DNA of 34,133 nt from Lonsdalea britannica (GTDB lineage: Bacteria > Pseudomonadota > Gammaproteobacteria > Enterobacterales > Enterobacteriaceae), in the NCBI RefSeq assembly GCF_946477055.1, contig NZ_CAMKXG010000006.1, positions 1-34,133 of the forward strand. The letters are read 5' to 3'. Made by a program: the position numbers and the translations under genes. Under the pieces are notes generated by a model. It was not told where the DNA came from. It searched no databases and worked only from the letters and a program-made list of their open reading frames with translations. Positions 26,760 to 34,133 of this stretch are shown here, piece after piece; within the stretch, counting starts at the first letter, position 1; each line of letters opens with the position of its first letter.

Positions 26760-27683
26760 ATGAAAATTACCGTCCTCGGCTGCGGTGCCATCGGGCAACT
26801 CTGGCTCGCAGCGCTTCATCAGCAAGGGCACGACGTCCAAGGCTGGCTGCGCATCCCCCGCCCCTACTGTCCGGTCAATGTGATCACGCTCAACGGCGAA
26901 CACTGCAACCTGAATTTGACCGCCAACGACCCCGATCATCTGGCGCAGAGCGAGCTGTTACTGGTGACGTTGAAAGCCTGGCAGGTTTCCGACGCCGTTT
27001 CCGCTTTGCTGCCGCGTCTGCGTCCGAACTGTACGATCCTGCTGTTGCACAACGGGATGGGGACGTTGGAGGAACTGCCGACGTTAACCCAGCCGGTGCT
27101 GGCTGGCATTACCACTCACGCCGCACGACGCGATCGCACTGCTGTCACGCATATCGCCGCAGGCACGACCCACATCGGCGGCGTCAATATCGGCGGCGTC
27201 AACGGCATTGACGACCAGAGCTCGCTGGCGGACATTCTGCAGCAGGCTCTGCCGGATGTGGCCTGGCACAACAATATCACCGCCACCTGCTGGCTAAAGC
27301 TGGCCGCCAACTGCGTCATCAATCCGCTGACCGCCCTATACCGCTGCTCCAACGGCGAGCTGGCGTCTCGTCCGCAGGAACTGACGTCGCTGTGTCAGGA
27401 GATAGCGCAGGTGATGGACCGGGAGGGGCTGCACACCTCCACCGAAAGCCTGTTAATCTATATCCATCAGATTATCCACAATACGGCGGCCAATACCTCT
27501 TCGATGCTGCAGGATATCGTGGCGCAGCGGCACACTGAGATTGATTACATCACCGGATACCTGCTGAAACGCGGACGAGCCCACGGCTTAACGCTGCCGG
27601 AGAACCGCCGCCTGTTCGAACAGATTAAGAAAAAGGAGAGTGAATATGAGCGCATCGGTACTGGTTTGCCTGGCCCCTGGTAG
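26760..27683 (+). CDS. panE: 2-dehydropantoate 2-reductase
   Basis: 307 residues (E. coli 303). A cytoplasmic NADPH-dependent ketopantoate reductase that makes pantoate for pantothenate and coenzyme A. The N-terminal Rossmann motif is VLGCGAIG (residues 5-12). Catalytic Lys180 ([16 protein letters not shown]) and Glu260 (RHTEIDYI) are in place, as is HNGMGT. Four more residues than in E. coli are accounted for by a 15-bp tandem duplication giving IGGVN twice (near residue 140). ATG at 26760 has GGGAG upstream; the frame extends 17 codons further, without family match. It overlaps yajL by 38 bases. Confidence 0.96.
   Translation: MKITVLGCGAIGQLWLAALHQQGHDVQGWLRIPRPYCPVNVITLNGEHCNLNLTANDPDHLAQSELLLVTLKAWQVSDAVSALLPRLRPNCTILLLHNGMGTLEELPTLTQPVLAGITTHAARRDRTAVTHIAAGTTHIGGVNIGGVNGIDDQSSLADILQQALPDVAWHNNITATCWLKLAANCVINPLTALYRCSNGELASRPQELTSLCQEIAQVMDREGLHTSTESLLIYIHQIIHNTAANTSSMLQDIVAQRHTEIDYITGYLLKRGRAHGLTLPENRRLFEQIKKKESEYERIGTGLPGPW
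27174..27203 (+). repeat. 15-bp tandem duplication inside panE
   Basis: Two direct copies of ATCGGCGGCGTCAAY (27174-27188 and 27189-27203) differ only at the last base, T versus C. They add five codons, giving [10 protein letters not shown] in the protein, and keep the frame. Confidence 0.9.
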
Positions 27684-28236
27684 CGAGGAAATCGAAGCGG
27701 TCACCACCATCGATCTGCTGGTCAGAGCCGGTATTCAGGTGACGACCGCCAGCGTTGCCAGCGATGGCGATCTAAACATCACCTGTTCGCGCGGTGTACG
27801 TATTCTGGCGGAGGTTCCGCTGGTCGCCGTAGCCGATCGCGCCTTTGACGCGGTGGTCTTGCCGGGCGGACTGGAAGGCGCCGAGTGCTTTCGCGACAGC
27901 CCGCTACTGATTGAACGCCTGCGCCAGACGCATCTGGAGGGCAACATCGTCGCCGCGATCTGCGCCTCGCCTGCCGTGGTGCTGGAGTATCACCAGCTTT
28001 TCCCGGTCGGAAACATGACCGGCTATCCGGGGCTGAAATCACGCATTCCGGAAGAGAAATGGCTGGATAAACGCGTTGCGTTCGACCCACGCGTTAACCT
28101 GCTGACCAGCCAGGGACCAGGCACCAGCATCGACTTCGCCCTGAAGCTGATTGACCTGCTGGTCGGCAAGGCCAAAGCGGCCGACGTTGCCGCTCAGCTG
28201 GTGCTGCCGCCCGGCATCTACAATTATCAGGATTGA
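27646..28236 (+). CDS. yajL: DJ-1/PfpI family protein YajL
   Basis: 196 residues, as in E. coli YajL (once called ThiJ), the bacterial homologue most similar to human DJ-1. It protects proteins against oxidative and electrophilic stress; a protein deglycase or chaperone role has been proposed and debated. The nucleophile-elbow Cys106 (AAICASPA) and supporting Glu15 (PGSEEIEAV) are present. ATG at 27646 follows AGGAG by 9 bases, so the two codons before it are not needed. It overlaps the end of panE by 38 bases, implying translational coupling, and is convergent with thiI. Confidence 0.95.
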   Translation: MSASVLVCLAPGSEEIEAVTTIDLLVRAGIQVTTASVASDGDLNITCSRGVRILAEVPLVAVADRAFDAVVLPGGLEGAECFRDSPLLIERLRQTHLEGNIVAAICASPAVVLEYHQLFPVGNMTGYPGLKSRIPEEKWLDKRVAFDPRVNLLTSQGPGTSIDFALKLIDLLVGKAKAADVAAQLVLPPGIYNYQD

Positions 28237-28248
28237 TATTGCATGCAC

Positions 28249-28277
28249 AAAAAAAGGCGCCGAGGCGCCTTTTTTTT
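28249..28277. terminator. Bidirectional terminator between yajL and thiI
   Basis: AGGCGC pairs with GCGCCT around a CGAG loop, flanked by seven A residues on one side and about eight T residues on the other. It works for both converging genes, 12 bases after yajL and 16 after thiI. Confidence 0.92.
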
Positions 28278-28292
28278 ATCGCTTAACCGGAT

Positions 28293-29741
28293 TCACGGTC
28301 GATAAACCTTCACGTTATTAAAGCCCTGCTCGCGCAAATAAAGCGCCTGCAAACGGCTCATCACGCCGCGTTCGCAGTAGAGCAGATAGGTTTTGCTCTG
28401 GTCCAGATCGCCAAACTGGGTCGCCAGTTTGTAGAACGGCAGCGACTTGATTTCGACCTGTTCCAGCGACAGCGGGCGATCGTCCTGTTCGTCTGGAGAG
28501 CGAATATCCAGCAGTATGTCGTTGGCGGCGAATGCGTCCACCGTTTCGACTTCCACCACTTCCTGCGTGGTCTGCTCGGCGATCTCACGGATATCCAGAT
28601 TGCGGGCTTCGCTCACAACGCGGTCGAGAATATCGAAGTCGAACTGGCTCTCTTCGTGCTCGATTTTGGCTTTCACCGCTTTCACCGTCGGGCTTTTCGA
28701 GATCACGCCGCAATATTCCGGCATGGTCTTGGCGAAGTCTTCGGTGCCCAGCTGGCGCGCCATGTTGATGATGTGTTCTTTATCGTGCGAGATCAGCGGA
28801 CGCAGAATCAACGTATCCGTCGCGTTGTCGATCATCCGCAGGTTGGTGAGCGTCTGGCTGGATACCTGTCCCAACGCCTCGCCGGTCACCAGAGCCTGCA
28901 CGCCGTAGCGTTCGGCCACTTTCGATGCCGCCCGCACCATCATGCGTTTCAGTACAACGCCCATCTGACCGTCGTCAACTTTCTCAAGAATTTCGCCGAC
29001 CACCGGTTCAAAATCGATGGCGACAAAGCGGACACGATGCGAGCTGCCAAAACGGTTCCACAAATAGTGGGCGACCTGTTTAACGCCGATTTCATGCGCG
29101 GCACCGCCCAGATTGAAGAAGCAGTAGTGAACGCGGCAACCGCGACGCATCAGCATGTAACTGGACACGCCGGAGTCGAAACCGCCCGAAATCAACGACA
29201 GGACATCCTCCTGCGTACCAATCGGGTAGCCGCCGATGCCTTCATAGCGCCCTTTGATCAACAGCAAACGGTCCTGCTCGATTTCCAGATGCACGGTCAT
29301 TTGCGGTGACGTCAGATTGACCTTTGCGCTTTCGATATGCTGATTCAGGCCGCCGCCGACGTAGCGCTCAACGTCCTGAGAGCTGAAGTCGTGCTTGCCG
29401 CGCCGTTTAACGCGCACGCAGAAGGTTTTGCCTTCTACCTGATCGCGGTACATGGCCAGCGTTTGCTCGAAGATATTGTGCAAATCGGTATAGTCGTGCT
29501 CTTCCACTTCGAGGACGTGGTGAATCCCCGGGATACGCGTCAGGGCATCACGTATAATGACGCGCCGGCTTTCGTCTTGAGCACGAACTTCGATATGATC
29601 CCAGTGACGGACAACCGCCAGCGTTTCATCATACTGTTTTAAAACGTTTCGGATGTTCCCTGTGAGGATTTTGATAAAGCGCAACCGCACAGATTGGCTT
29701 TTGATGGTGATTTCCGGGAACAATTTAATGATAAACTTCAT
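28293..29741 (-). CDS. thiI: tRNA 4-thiouridine sulfurtransferase ThiI with rhodanese domain
   Basis: 482 residues, identical in length to E. coli ThiI. It adenylates and thiolates U8 of tRNA using persulfide sulfur from IscS, and supplies sulfur for the thiazole of thiamine. Domains in order: N-terminal ferredoxin-like and THUMP RNA-binding region (about 1-165), PP-loop ATP pyrophosphatase with [13 protein letters not shown], and a C-terminal rhodanese domain carrying the persulfide Cys456 ([10 protein letters not shown]). The second functional Cys lies in MPEYCGVIS, near residue 344. This rhodanese-containing form is the one that also serves thiamine synthesis. No strong ribosome site is seen before ATG at 29741. 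Divergent from xseB. Confidence 0.97.
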   Translation of the reverse strand: MKFIIKLFPEITIKSQSVRLRFIKILTGNIRNVLKQYDETLAVVRHWDHIEVRAQDESRRVIIRDALTRIPGIHHVLEVEEHDYTDLHNIFEQTLAMYRDQVEGKTFCVRVKRRGKHDFSSQDVERYVGGGLNQHIESAKVNLTSPQMTVHLEIEQDRLLLIKGRYEGIGGYPIGTQEDVLSLISGGFDSGVSSYMLMRRGCRVHYCFFNLGGAAHEIGVKQVAHYLWNRFGSSHRVRFVAIDFEPVVGEILEKVDDGQMGVVLKRMMVRAASKVAERYGVQALVTGEALGQVSSQTLTNLRMIDNATDTLILRPLISHDKEHIINMARQLGTEDFAKTMPEYCGVISKSPTVKAVKAKIEHEESQFDFDILDRVVSEARNLDIREIAEQTTQEVVEVETVDAFAANDILLDIRSPDEQDDRPLSLEQVEIKSLPFYKLATQFGDLDQSKTYLLYCERGVMSRLQALYLREQGFNNVKVYRP

Positions 29742-29803
29742 GGTGGCTGTCGTTACTTGATCGTAAAGGCGTAAATAATTTTACCCTAAGGCTAAAATCA
29801 CGT

Positions 29804-29843
29804 TATTGGTAATATCGACGTCGCTCCGGCGGTCTTACCAATA
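29804..29843. repeat. Inverted repeat / structured element between thiI and xseB
   Basis: TATTGGTAA (29804-29812) and TTACCAATA (29835-29843) are perfect 9-bp arms, 22 bases apart. Inside, GAC/GTC and CGC/GCG can also pair around a TCCG loop (C-UCCG-G type). It lies 62 bases upstream of thiI and 135 bases upstream of xseB, so it could be an operator or part of a leader RNA. Confidence 0.65.
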
Positions 29844-29978
29844 GCATCCAGGGCGCGGAGTATATCACTTAATTGCGGCATACGGCGCGTCTTAACCGCA
29901 CAAAAGCATGATGCGGAACGACGAGCGACGGCCTCCCTTTTGCGCGCCGATACGTAGGAACAGGACCCAAAACCGACT

Positions 29979-30221
29979 ATGCCGAAAAAAAACGAATCAC
30001 CCGTCAGTTTCGAAAGCTCGCTGAACGAGCTGGAACACATCGTCGCCCGCCTTGAGTCGGGCGATCTACCGTTGGAAGAGGCGCTGCAGGCGTTTGAACA
30101 GGGTATTCAGCTGGCGCGTCAAGGCCAGCAGAAGCTGCAGCAGGCGGAGCAGCGCGTGCAGATCCTGCTTAACGATGAACCCGAAGCGGCCCTGACGCCT
30201 TTTACCCCGGACAACGAGTAG
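29979..30221 (+). CDS. xseB: Exodeoxyribonuclease VII small subunit
   Basis: 80 residues, the same as E. coli XseB. The small helical subunit binds the XseA catalytic subunit to form exonuclease VII, which degrades single-stranded DNA in both directions. The signature [23 protein letters not shown] followed by [25 protein letters not shown] is complete, and the C-terminus TPFTPDNE is conserved. The ribosome site is weak and far (AGGA 13 bases before ATG). First gene of the xseB-ispA-dxs group; ispA starts 8 bases after its stop. Confidence 0.96.
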   Translation: MPKKNESPVSFESSLNELEHIVARLESGDLPLEEALQAFEQGIQLARQGQQKLQQAEQRVQILLNDEPEAALTPFTPDNE

Positions 30222-30228
30222 TCACGCC

Positions 30229-31140
30229 ATGACAGAATTCTTTGAGCAACTGCGTGCTCACCATCAGCGCACGGACGCCACGCTGAGCCGGTTTATCGCC
30301 GACCTGCCATTTCAGAATACTCCTCTGGTTGAGGCCATGAGCTATGGGGCATTACTGGGGGGTAAACGGCTGCGTCCGTTTCTGGTCTATACGACCGGAC
30401 AACTTTTCGGCCTCAAGCTGGAAAGCTTGGATGCGCCAGCGGCGGCCGTCGAGTGCATACACGCCTACTCATTGATTCATGACGACCTGCCTGCCATGGA
30501 TAACGACGATCTGCGTCGCGGGCAGCCGACCTGCCATATTCGCTTCGGCGAAGCCAGCGCGATCCTGGCCGGAGACGCATTGCAGACGCTGGCATTTTCG
30601 ATTCTGGCCGATGCGCCGATGCCGCAGGTCAGCGACCGCGACCGCCTGGCGATGGTGTCCGAACTGGCGCAGGCCAGCGGCGTCGCAGGGATGTGCGGCG
30701 GCCAGTCGCTGGACTTGGTCGCCGAAGGGCATCAGGTCGATTTAGCCGCGCTGCAACTGATTCACAGTCATAAAACCGGAGCGCTGATCCGGGCCGCCAT
30801 ACGGATGGGCGCTCTGGCCGCAGGCGAAGCGGGACGACAGGCATTGCCCTGCCTCGACCGTTACGCCGCCGCCATCGGATTAGCTTTTCAAGTACAGGAT
30901 GACATTCTGGATGTCATCGGCGACAGCGCCACCACCGGCAAACGCCAGGGAGCCGATCAGCAACTGGGTAAAAGTACCTATCCGGGGCTATTGGGGTTGG
31001 ATGAGGCGAAAGACAAGGCACGGCGTCTCTATCAGGACTCACTGGAGGCGCTGGACGATCTGGTCAAAGTCAGTTCCCTTGCGCTGGACGTTGCGCCGCT
31101 GCGGGCGCTGGCGAGTTACATCGTTGAACGCGATAAATAA
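30229..31140 (+). CDS. ispA: (2E,6E)-farnesyl diphosphate synthase
   Basis: 303 residues (E. coli 299). A cytoplasmic all-alpha prenyltransferase that condenses dimethylallyl and geranyl diphosphate with isopentenyl diphosphate to farnesyl diphosphate, which supplies quinones, undecaprenyl phosphate and heme O (made by CyoE in this window). The first Asp-rich motif DDLPAMD starts at residue 85 and the second, DDILD, at 224; GGKRLRP and the KTG segment are also present. It follows xseB by 7 bases and precedes dxs by 33. Confidence 0.97.
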   Translation: MTEFFEQLRAHHQRTDATLSRFIADLPFQNTPLVEAMSYGALLGGKRLRPFLVYTTGQLFGLKLESLDAPAAAVECIHAYSLIHDDLPAMDNDDLRRGQPTCHIRFGEASAILAGDALQTLAFSILADAPMPQVSDRDRLAMVSELAQASGVAGMCGGQSLDLVAEGHQVDLAALQLIHSHKTGALIRAAIRMGALAAGEAGRQALPCLDRYAAAIGLAFQVQDDILDVIGDSATTGKRQGADQQLGKSTYPGLLGLDEAKDKARRLYQDSLEALDDLVKVSSLALDVAPLRALASYIVERDK

Positions 31141-31173
31141 TTTCAACATAAGACACCGCTTAATGAGTATCCG

Positions 31174-33036
31174 ATGACCCTTGATATAGCGAAATACCCT
31201 ACGCTGGCGCTGGTGGAAACCCCGGACGAACTGCGCCTGCTGCCCAAAGAAAGTCTGCCGAAACTGTGCGATGAGCTTCGGCAATACCTGTTGGACAGCG
31301 TTAGCCGTTCAAGCGGGCATTTTGCCTCCGGTCTCGGTACGGTGGAATTGACGGTGGCTCTGCACTACGTCTACAACACGCCGTTTGATCACGTGATTTG
31401 GGACGTAGGCCATCAGGCCTATCCGCACAAAATCCTGACCGGACGACGTGATCGTATTGCGACCATTCGGCAGAAAGGCGGCCTGCACCCCTTCCCCTGG
31501 CGTGAGGAGAGCGAGTTCGACGTACTGAGCGTCGGTCACTCCTCTACGTCCATCAGCGCCGGTATCGGCATGGCGGTCGCCGCCGACCGTGAAGGTCTGG
31601 GGCGGCGTACCGTGTGCGTGATCGGCGACGGCGCCATCACCGCCGGGATGGCGTTCGAAGCCATGAACCATGCGGGCGATATCGACCCGGATATTCTGGT
31701 AGTGCTCAACGACAATGAAATGTCGATTTCCGAAAACGTCGGCGCCTTGAATAATCATCTGGCGCAGCTGCTGTCCGGCAAGCTCTACTCCACGCTGCGC
31801 GAAGGCGGCAAAAAGGTGTTGTCCGGCATGCCACCCATCAAGGAGCTGGTTCGCCGCACCGAAGAACATCTCAAGGCGATGGTCGTGCCCGGCACGCTGT
31901 TCGAGGAGCTGGGCTTCAACTATATCGGCCCTATCGACGGCCACGACGTCAACGTGCTGGCGCAGACGCTGAAAAACATGCGGAGCCTCAAAGGGCCGCA
32001 GCTGCTGCATATCATGACCAAGAAAGGCCGCGGCTATGCCCCCGCAGAACAGGACCCGATCAGCTGGCACGCCGTGCCTAAATTCGATCCGGCCAGCGGC
32101 ATGCTTCCCAAGAACAAAGAGGCACTGCCAACCTACTCGAAAATCTTCGGCCAGTGGCTGCTGGAAACCGCCGCAGGCGACAGCAAACTGATGGCGGTTA
32201 CGCCAGCCATGCGCGAAGGCTCGGGTATGGTCGAGTTCTCCCGTCAATATCCAAAACAGTATTTCGACGTGGCAATCGCCGAGCAGCATGCCGTAACCTT
32301 CGCCGCCGGTTTGGCGATTGGCGGCTACAAGCCGGTCGTCGCAATTTACTCCACCTTTTTGCAACGGGCCTACGATCAGGTTATTCACGACGTCGCTATT
32401 CAAAAGCTGCCGGTCCTGTTCGCGATCGACCGCGGCGGCATCGTGGGCGCCGACGGGCCAACGCACCAGGGCGCATTCGACCTCTCATTCCTGCGCTGTA
32501 TCCCCAATATGGTGATCATGACGCCGAGCGATGAGAATGAATGCCGCCTTATGCTGCATACCGGCTATCACTATCAAGATGGGCCGGTGGCCGTTCGCTA
32601 TCCGCGCGGGAATGGTGTGGGCGTCGAGCTGACGCCGCTGGCGTCGATTGCGATCGGCAAAGGCATTGTGCGTCGCGAAGGCGAGAAGCTGGCCATTCTG
32701 AACTTCGGGACACTACTGCCTGAAGCGCGTGAGGCGGCAGAAAAGCTGAATGCGACGCTGGTAGATATGCGTTTCGTCAAACCGTTGGACGTCGAGCTGC
32801 TTGATACGCTGACGGCAAACCACGACGCGCTGGTGACGCTGGAAGAGAATGCGGTCATGGGAGGAGCAGGCAGCGGCGTGAACGAGTGGGTCATGGCGAA
32901 TCGCCGCCCCGTGTCGGTATTGAATCTTGGCCTGCCGGATCGGTTTATTTCTCAGGGTTCCCAGCAGGAAGTCCGCGCCGATCTGGGTCTGGATGCCGCA
33001 GGTATTGAGAAAAGCATTCGGGACTGGCTGGCCTGA
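31174..33036 (+). CDS. dxs: 1-deoxy-D-xylulose-5-phosphate synthase
   Basis: 620 residues, as in E. coli Dxs. Thiamine-diphosphate enzyme that condenses pyruvate and glyceraldehyde 3-phosphate, the first and rate-controlling step of the MEP isoprenoid pathway; its product also feeds thiamine and pyridoxal synthesis. The transketolase-type motifs are complete: SGHFASGLG with the catalytic-region His, the cofactor motif [15 protein letters not shown] ... NDNEMSIS, and catalytic Glu370 in [10 protein letters not shown]. It is the third gene of the group. Its ribosome site is poor, which suggests coupling to ispA. In E. coli yajO comes next; here it is absent. Confidence 0.98.
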   Translation: MTLDIAKYPTLALVETPDELRLLPKESLPKLCDELRQYLLDSVSRSSGHFASGLGTVELTVALHYVYNTPFDHVIWDVGHQAYPHKILTGRRDRIATIRQKGGLHPFPWREESEFDVLSVGHSSTSISAGIGMAVAADREGLGRRTVCVIGDGAITAGMAFEAMNHAGDIDPDILVVLNDNEMSISENVGALNNHLAQLLSGKLYSTLREGGKKVLSGMPPIKELVRRTEEHLKAMVVPGTLFEELGFNYIGPIDGHDVNVLAQTLKNMRSLKGPQLLHIMTKKGRGYAPAEQDPISWHAVPKFDPASGMLPKNKEALPTYSKIFGQWLLETAAGDSKLMAVTPAMREGSGMVEFSRQYPKQYFDVAIAEQHAVTFAAGLAIGGYKPVVAIYSTFLQRAYDQVIHDVAIQKLPVLFAIDRGGIVGADGPTHQGAFDLSFLRCIPNMVIMTPSDENECRLMLHTGYHYQDGPVAVRYPRGNGVGVELTPLASIAIGKGIVRREGEKLAILNFGTLLPEAREAAEKLNATLVDMRFVKPLDVELLDTLTANHDALVTLEENAVMGGAGSGVNEWVMANRRPVSVLNLGLPDRFISQGSQQEVRADLGLDAAGIEKSIRDWLA

Positions 33037-33049
33037 TCTCAGGCTAAGC

Positions 33050-33092
33050 GCTGATTCCCCGCCGACGCAGCAGCGTCAGGCGGGGAATCAGC
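33050..33092. repeat. 43-base long hairpin after dxs
   Basis: Arms of 19 paired bases (33050-33068 with 33073-33092, one bulged A at 33078) close a 4-base AGCA loop. No T-run follows on either strand. It begins 14 bases after the dxs stop and lies between convergent dxs and pgpA. It probably blocks 3' decay or helps termination. Confidence 0.8.
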
Positions 33093-33120
33093 AAAAGAAG
33101 TGATAAAGCGAGATGAACTA

Positions 33121-33142
33121 CGTGCGCTAGCGGTGGCGCACG
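33121..33142. other. Short GC-rich hairpin just after pgpA
   Basis: CGTGCGC (33121-33127) pairs with GCGCACG (33136-33142) around an 8-base loop, one base beyond the pgpA stop. On the plus strand it is followed by TTT only. It may act with the hairpin at 33050-33092 to separate convergent transcripts. Confidence 0.5.
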
Positions 33143-33143
33143 T

Positions 33144-33659
33144 TTACCACGGCAGGGAGTGGCCCAACAGGTAGATAATGGCCGCCGCGACGACACCGGC
33201 AATCACATCATCCACCATGATCCCCATACCGCCATGGACGTTACGGTCGAACCAGCGAATGGGCCACGGCTTCCAGATATCAAGAAGACGAAACAGCACA
33301 AAACCGGCCGCGACCCAACCCCAATGCATGGAGGGCAGCGCCATCAGCGTAATCCACATCCCGACAAATTCATCCCACACGATACTGCCGTGATCGTGAA
33401 CGCCCATATCTTTCGCGGTACGCTGACAGAGGTACACGCCGATACCAATGCTGAGCATGACCAACAGCGAGTACAGCTGCCAGGGCAACAAAATCATCAG
33501 GTACCACAGCGGAATTGCCGCCAGCGATCCTACCGTTCCCGGCATCCAGGGAGATAATCCACTGCCCAGCCCGGTCGCCAGAAAATGCCACGGATTCAGC
33601 ATTCGCAGGCGACGTTTCGCCTCACGCGAGCCTTTATTTTCACTCACCAAAGTGGTCAT
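33144..33659 (-). CDS. pgpA: Phosphatidylglycerophosphatase A
   Basis: 171 residues (E. coli 172). Inner-membrane phosphatase that converts phosphatidylglycerophosphate to phosphatidylglycerol. Family stretches are clear: [33 protein letters not shown], the catalytic region [21 protein letters not shown], and [27 protein letters not shown]. Three to four membrane segments are visible. The same frame stays open far upstream inside thiL; ATG at 33659 gives MTTLVSEN and fits the family length. It overlaps the end of thiL by 20 bases, as in E. coli, implying translational coupling. Confidence 0.96.
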   Translation of the reverse strand: MTTLVSENKGSREAKRRLRMLNPWHFLATGLGSGLSPWMPGTVGSLAAIPLWYLMILLPWQLYSLLVMLSIGIGVYLCQRTAKDMGVHDHGSIVWDEFVGMWITLMALPSMHWGWVAAGFVLFRLLDIWKPWPIRWFDRNVHGGMGIMVDDVIAGVVAAAIIYLLGHSLPW

Positions 33660-34133
33660 AGCCTTTGAGGTCGATATCGACGGGTTCGTCGTGTTGGAAG
33701 AAGCGCAGCCCTTCGGCCGCCGGACACATCTGTCCGATGCAGGTATAGCGCACGCCCAGGTGGCTAAGCGCCAGATCCAACGCGCCGCGATTGAGCTCCG
33801 GCACGGTGAAGCAAAGCTCATAGTCCTCTCCCCCGCCCAATGCCCAACGCCTGACGCAATCGGCATCCACCGACTGCTGCAGCGCTTCGGAGTACGGCAG
33901 CATATCCAGATTGATATGTGCGCCGCATTCGCTGGCGGTAAGGATATGGCGGAGATCGGAAGCCAGACCGTCGGACAGATCGATGGCGGAATGCGCCAGA
34001 CCACGTAGCGCCTGCCCTTGCAGGATACGCGGCTGAGGTCGCAGATGACGTTGCACCAGGTAGCGTCGCCGTTCGTCGTCCTCGACCTGCAGGCGATCCT
34101 GCAAAATGGCCAGACCCGCAGCGCTGTCGCCCA
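33640..34133 (-). CDS. thiL: Thiamine-monophosphate kinase, 5' part outside window
   Basis: The last 164 or so codons are present; the start lies beyond the window end. ThiL phosphorylates thiamine monophosphate to thiamine diphosphate, the cofactor that Dxs in this window requires. Visible family features are [11 protein letters not shown], the [14 protein letters not shown] segment, [11 protein letters not shown] with its metal-binding Asp, and [24 protein letters not shown]. The N-terminal metal-binding motifs cannot be checked. It overlaps pgpA by 20 bases. In E. coli nusB precedes thiL. Confidence 0.95.
   Translation of the reverse strand, partial: GDSAAGLAILQDRLQVEDDERRRYLVQRHLRPQPRILQGQALRGLAHSAIDLSDGLASDLRHILTASECGAHINLDMLPYSEALQQSVDADCVRRWALGGGEDYELCFTVPELNRGALDLALSHLGVRYTCIGQMCPAAEGLRFFQHDEPVDIDLKGYDHFGE

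Noticed and set aside
29742..29978. Thiamine riboswitch near thiI
   Set aside because: The conserved thiamine-pyrophosphate core sequences are not present; only an unrelated inverted repeat is seen.
31309..32466. 385-codon open frame on the minus strand opposite dxs
   Set aside because: It is the antisense shadow of a GC-rich, highly conserved gene; the product has no recognisable domain and no ribosome site.

Overview
The window is a chromosomal segment of a gamma-proteobacterium of the order Enterobacterales. Almost every protein reads as a close relative of its Escherichia coli counterpart, and gene order follows the E. coli thiL-to-ybaV region, read here in the opposite direction. A plant-associated Pectobacteriaceae-type genome (Dickeya, Pectobacterium or Brenneria-like) is my inference from overall relatedness and is not proven by the window.

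Layout. (1) Positions 1-9869, minus strand: bolA, tig, clpP, clpX, lon, hupB, ppiD and the 5' part of a ybaV/comEA-like gene. This is the protein-folding and ATP-dependent proteolysis cluster, with visible sigma-32-type promoters before clpP and lon, a vegetative promoter before tig, and intrinsic terminators after tig, clpX, lon, hupB and ppiD. (2) 10213-12313, plus strand: yajG (lipoprotein) and ampG (muropeptide permease). (3) 12736-17541, plus strand: the complete cyoABCDE operon for cytochrome bo3 ubiquinol oxidase and heme O synthase. (4) 17689-19062: yajR (MFS exporter). (5) 19063-26026, plus strand: an accessory module that in E. coli is absent from between yajR and yajQ. It holds a periplasmic amino-acid binding protein, a permease fused to its own ABC ATPase, and a PutA-type proline dehydrogenase/glutamate-semialdehyde dehydrogenase without the N-terminal ribbon-helix-helix DNA-binding domain. 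A good sigma-54 (-24/-12) promoter and an NtrC-like palindrome lie upstream. (6) 26077-29741: yajQ (minus), panE-yajL (plus, overlapping) and thiI (minus). (7) 29979-33036, plus strand: xseB-ispA-dxs, followed by convergent pgpA and the 3' part of thiL (minus, overlapping).

How it works together. Most of the window is conserved housekeeping: protein quality control, aerobic respiration, isoprenoid precursor supply, and thiamine, pantothenate and phospholipid metabolism. The part worth attention is the 7-kb module. The sequence suggests a nitrogen-limitation-induced operon that imports a polar or cyclic amino acid through a compact two-polypeptide ABC system and oxidises proline (or a compound funnelled to proline) to glutamate with a PutA that cannot repress its own operon. 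The transported ligand cannot be read from the sequence.

I saw no rRNA, tRNA, CRISPR array, insertion sequence, integrase or prophage gene.
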